From contig NZ_JBDSPJ010000023.1 of assembly GCF_039912695.1 (NCBI RefSeq), positions 62,001 to 126,000 on the forward strand: DNA of 64,000 nt, read 5' to 3'. Position numbers and translations under genes: made by a program. How positions within the stretch are numbered: position 1 is the first letter of the stretch; the number at the start of each line of letters is the position of its first letter. Below, in pieces: positions 62,762-64,000 of this stretch. Below the pieces are notes generated by a model, which did not search any database, was not told the origin of the DNA, and saw only the letters and a program-made list of their open reading frames with translations. The stretch is from Pseudolysinimonas_A sp039912695. GTDB lineage: Bacteria; Actinomycetota; Actinomycetes; Actinomycetales; Microbacteriaceae.

Positions 62762-63496
62762 TCAGGCCTGTCGGCGACTGGCTCGGGCCGCCCGGCCGGT
62801 CGCGAAGCCGGTCTTCACGAGGTAGACGATGAGCGCGACAATCGCTACCGCGATCGCCCGTGCGACCCAGGCCAGCGGCTGCGATCCCACAGATATCGTG
62901 TCGGTCGGGATTCCGGTGAGTACGACAAACATCGCCTCATAGGCACGGGTGCGCCAGAACAGCGAGTCTGAGTGTCCGTTGAGGGCGAGCACTCCAACAA
63001 TGCCGAAGGCGACCGTCGCGAGCAGCAGGACCGCTATTCCGACGACTCCGCCGGCGACCGGCCGCCCCTGCGCGGCACGTACGATCGCGGTCGCCAGCAG
63101 TCCGAGTGGCATCAGCACGAGTAGCCCGACAAGAATCCCCATCGCGAAAGCCATCACCACCAGAAGCTGCATGAGCAGCGGCAAACCCCAGTCGTTCGCA
63201 CCGGTTGTGAGGATGGCCAAGAAAGCGGCCACGATCGAGATCGCGAAGATGACGCCGATGTCGATGAGCGAGCTCCGAACGCGACCCTTCATGATCGGGT
63301 CGAGCCCCGCTTCGGGGAGTCGGTCGACCTGCTCCTTGACGGGAAGTGCCCGCAGCCCGAGCGTTGCCCCCGCGATCGAATACCAGGCGAGCAACGGCCA
63401 GATGCCGCGCTCAAAGTAGTCGCCGAAAATCGTCCAGTACGCGATCGCGCCGAGAGCCGCCGCGGCGTACGCGACGATGCGGGTGGCCAGGATCAT
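62762..63496 (-). CDS. Six-helix membrane protein of unknown function
   Basis: The 244-residue protein has about six membrane helices (roughly 5-22, 27-47, 78-98, 104-132, 145-167 and 208-230). Between the third and first helices lies a charged loop, LPVKEQVDRLPEAGLDP. I recognise no family. ATG 63496 (MILATRIVAYAAAALG) starts the hydrophobic part; the frame upstream to 63940 crosses the TA genes and is not credible. Confidence 0.7.
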   Translation of the reverse strand: MILATRIVAYAAAALGAIAYWTIFGDYFERGIWPLLAWYSIAGATLGLRALPVKEQVDRLPEAGLDPIMKGRVRSSLIDIGVIFAISIVAAFLAILTTGANDWGLPLLMQLLVVMAFAMGILVGLLVLMPLGLLATAIVRAAQGRPVAGGVVGIAVLLLATVAFGIVGVLALNGHSDSLFWRTRAYEAMFVVLTGIPTDTISVGSQPLAWVARAIAVAIVALIVYLVKTGFATGRAARASRRQA

Positions 63497-63556
63497 CGTG
63501 CGCGCGCCCGTCGGATGCTCATCTCTCGATTCTGGCCGGTCCGTGCCCTGCAATGA

Positions 63557-63602
63557 CGCAATCTTACTGATGGTAAGGAAGTGCTCGAAGGGTAAGATTG
63601 CG
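63557..63602. promoter_or_regulatory. Operator and -10 of toxin-antitoxin operon
   Basis: CGCAATCTTAC (63557-63567) and GTAAGATTGCG (63592-63602) form a perfect 11-bp inverted repeat; GGTAAG recurs at 63572-63577. TAAGAT (63593-63598), the likely -10, lies in the right arm, 6 nt before the ATG at 63605. This suits autorepression by the antitoxin. Confidence 0.65.
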
Positions 63603-63604
63603 CC

Positions 63605-63865
63605 ATGCCTATCGCCACAGTAACGAGCAAAGGACAGATCACCATCCCGCTTGCGGTACGTGCGCAACTCGGAATCCACACCGGCACGCGCGTGCAATTC
63701 GTCACCGGCGCGGATGGCATCTACGACTTCATCCCGGCAACGGGGTCGATCATGGATCTCGCGGGGGTGCTCAAGGACGCGATGCCCCCGATGACCCTCG
63801 AAGAGATGGATGCCGCGATTGCGGAGCACCTCACCGCAGAGGACGCACGAAGCCGTCGCCCGTGA
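63605..63865 (+). CDS. AbrB/MazE-type antitoxin (VapB-like)
   Basis: The 86-residue protein has an N-terminal SpoVT-AbrB DNA-binding domain (VTSKGQITIPLAVRAQLG, RVQFVTGADG) and a C-terminal helical, acidic tail (LEEMDAAIAEHL) that usually wraps the toxin. It should neutralise the PIN toxin encoded next and repress the operon by binding the inverted repeat at its promoter. It overlaps the toxin gene by 4 nt. Confidence 0.9.
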   Translation: MPIATVTSKGQITIPLAVRAQLGIHTGTRVQFVTGADGIYDFIPATGSIMDLAGVLKDAMPPMTLEEMDAAIAEHLTAEDARSRRP

Positions 63866-64000
63866 TCGGGGTCGATAGCAACGTCCTCCTGCGCCATCTG
63901 CTCGACGACGATGCAACCCAGTCGCGCCAGGCCGCAGCATTCTTCTCCGCCCGGTCGGCGAAAGACCCCGCGTTTCTCTCTGTCGTGGTGCTGGTGGAGA
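63862..64000 (+). CDS. PIN-domain ribonuclease toxin (VapC-like), cut by window end
   Basis: The first 46 residues of a PIN-domain protein are visible, beginning VIGVDSNVLLRHLLDDD with the first metal-binding Asp (D4). The GTG start overlaps the antitoxin stop (GTGA). The PIN toxins cut RNA, commonly tRNA, when free of antitoxin. The rest of the gene, including other catalytic acids, is outside the window. Confidence 0.85.
   Translation, partial: MIGVDSNVLLRHLLDDDATQSRQAAAFFSARSAKDPAFLSVVVLVE

Overview
The window looks like a chromosomal segment of a high-GC Gram-positive bacterium (Actinomycetota), most likely Microbacteriaceae. The basis is the high GC content, frequent GTG/TTG starts, dense operons with 4-nt start/stop overlaps, and typically actinobacterial genes: GlnR, the MutT1-type Nudix/phosphatase fusion, SigK/RskA with a fasciclin lipoprotein and DipZ, DUF6350 next to purN-purH, and monomeric-type NADP isocitrate dehydrogenase length. 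This placement is inference; no 16S gene is present. I see no IS element, prophage, CRISPR array or rRNA. The window is cut through a gene at each end.

Layout. 1-4 kb: 3' end of an unknown gene, a minus-strand pair (SPFH protein and a divergent NAD-kinase-like protein), a small membrane protein and an aldo/keto reductase. 4-11.3 kb: succinyl-CoA synthetase (sucCD), a lipoprotein peptidase, DUF6350 protein and purine genes purN-purH. 11.2-18.1 kb: a DUF4232 lipoprotein and a seven-gene MoxR/DUF58/VWA operon. 18.1-21.7 kb: an asymmetric heterodimeric ABC exporter. 21.8-25.2 kb: Atl-type DNA-repair protein, acetyltransferase, icd, a NudK-like hydrolase and a YdeI-family protein. 25.2-28.1 kb: a three-gene flavin-based electron-transfer module (membrane NqrB/RnfD-like oxidoreductase, ApbE, FMN-binding lipoprotein). 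28.2-32.3 kb: MFS exporter, cysteine hydrolase, glyA-folD one-carbon pair. 32.4-37.6 kb: galactose genes galE-galT-galK, divergent aldose epimerase and a VIT1-type transporter. 37.7-42.2 kb: two-component system, a thiol/sulfur cluster and tRNA-Lys. 42.2-47.4 kb: DUF6907 and conserved hypothetical genes, a candidate structured RNA, and the fasciclin/dipZ/sigK/rskA locus. 47.4-51.7 kb: pstSCAB phosphate transporter with a PHO-box-like element. 51.8-57.8 kb: mutT1-ppk, an acetyltransferase, glnR and a large membrane-anchored unknown. 57.9-64 kb: small membrane proteins including one of only 35 residues, FABP/nitrobindin-like protein, YgfZ, FUSC protein, methyltransferase, gpmA, and a VapBC-type toxin-antitoxin pair cut by the window end.

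How the parts work together. sucCD and icd (TCA cycle) share an almost identical palindrome near their promoters and may be co-regulated. The phosphate genes (pst, ppk) sit close to glnR, the nitrogen regulator. The fasciclin promoter matches the known SigK pattern, supporting a SigK regulon at this locus. Many single genes have a TAnnnT element exactly 6-7 nt before the start codon, which suggests that leaderless transcription is common here.

Most of the window is ordinary core chromosome. The parts I find least explained are the candidate small RNA at about 43.2 kb, the shared icd/sucC operator, the flavinylated electron-transfer module with an ApbE lacking a signal peptide, and the two uncharacterised genes ending the MoxR operon.
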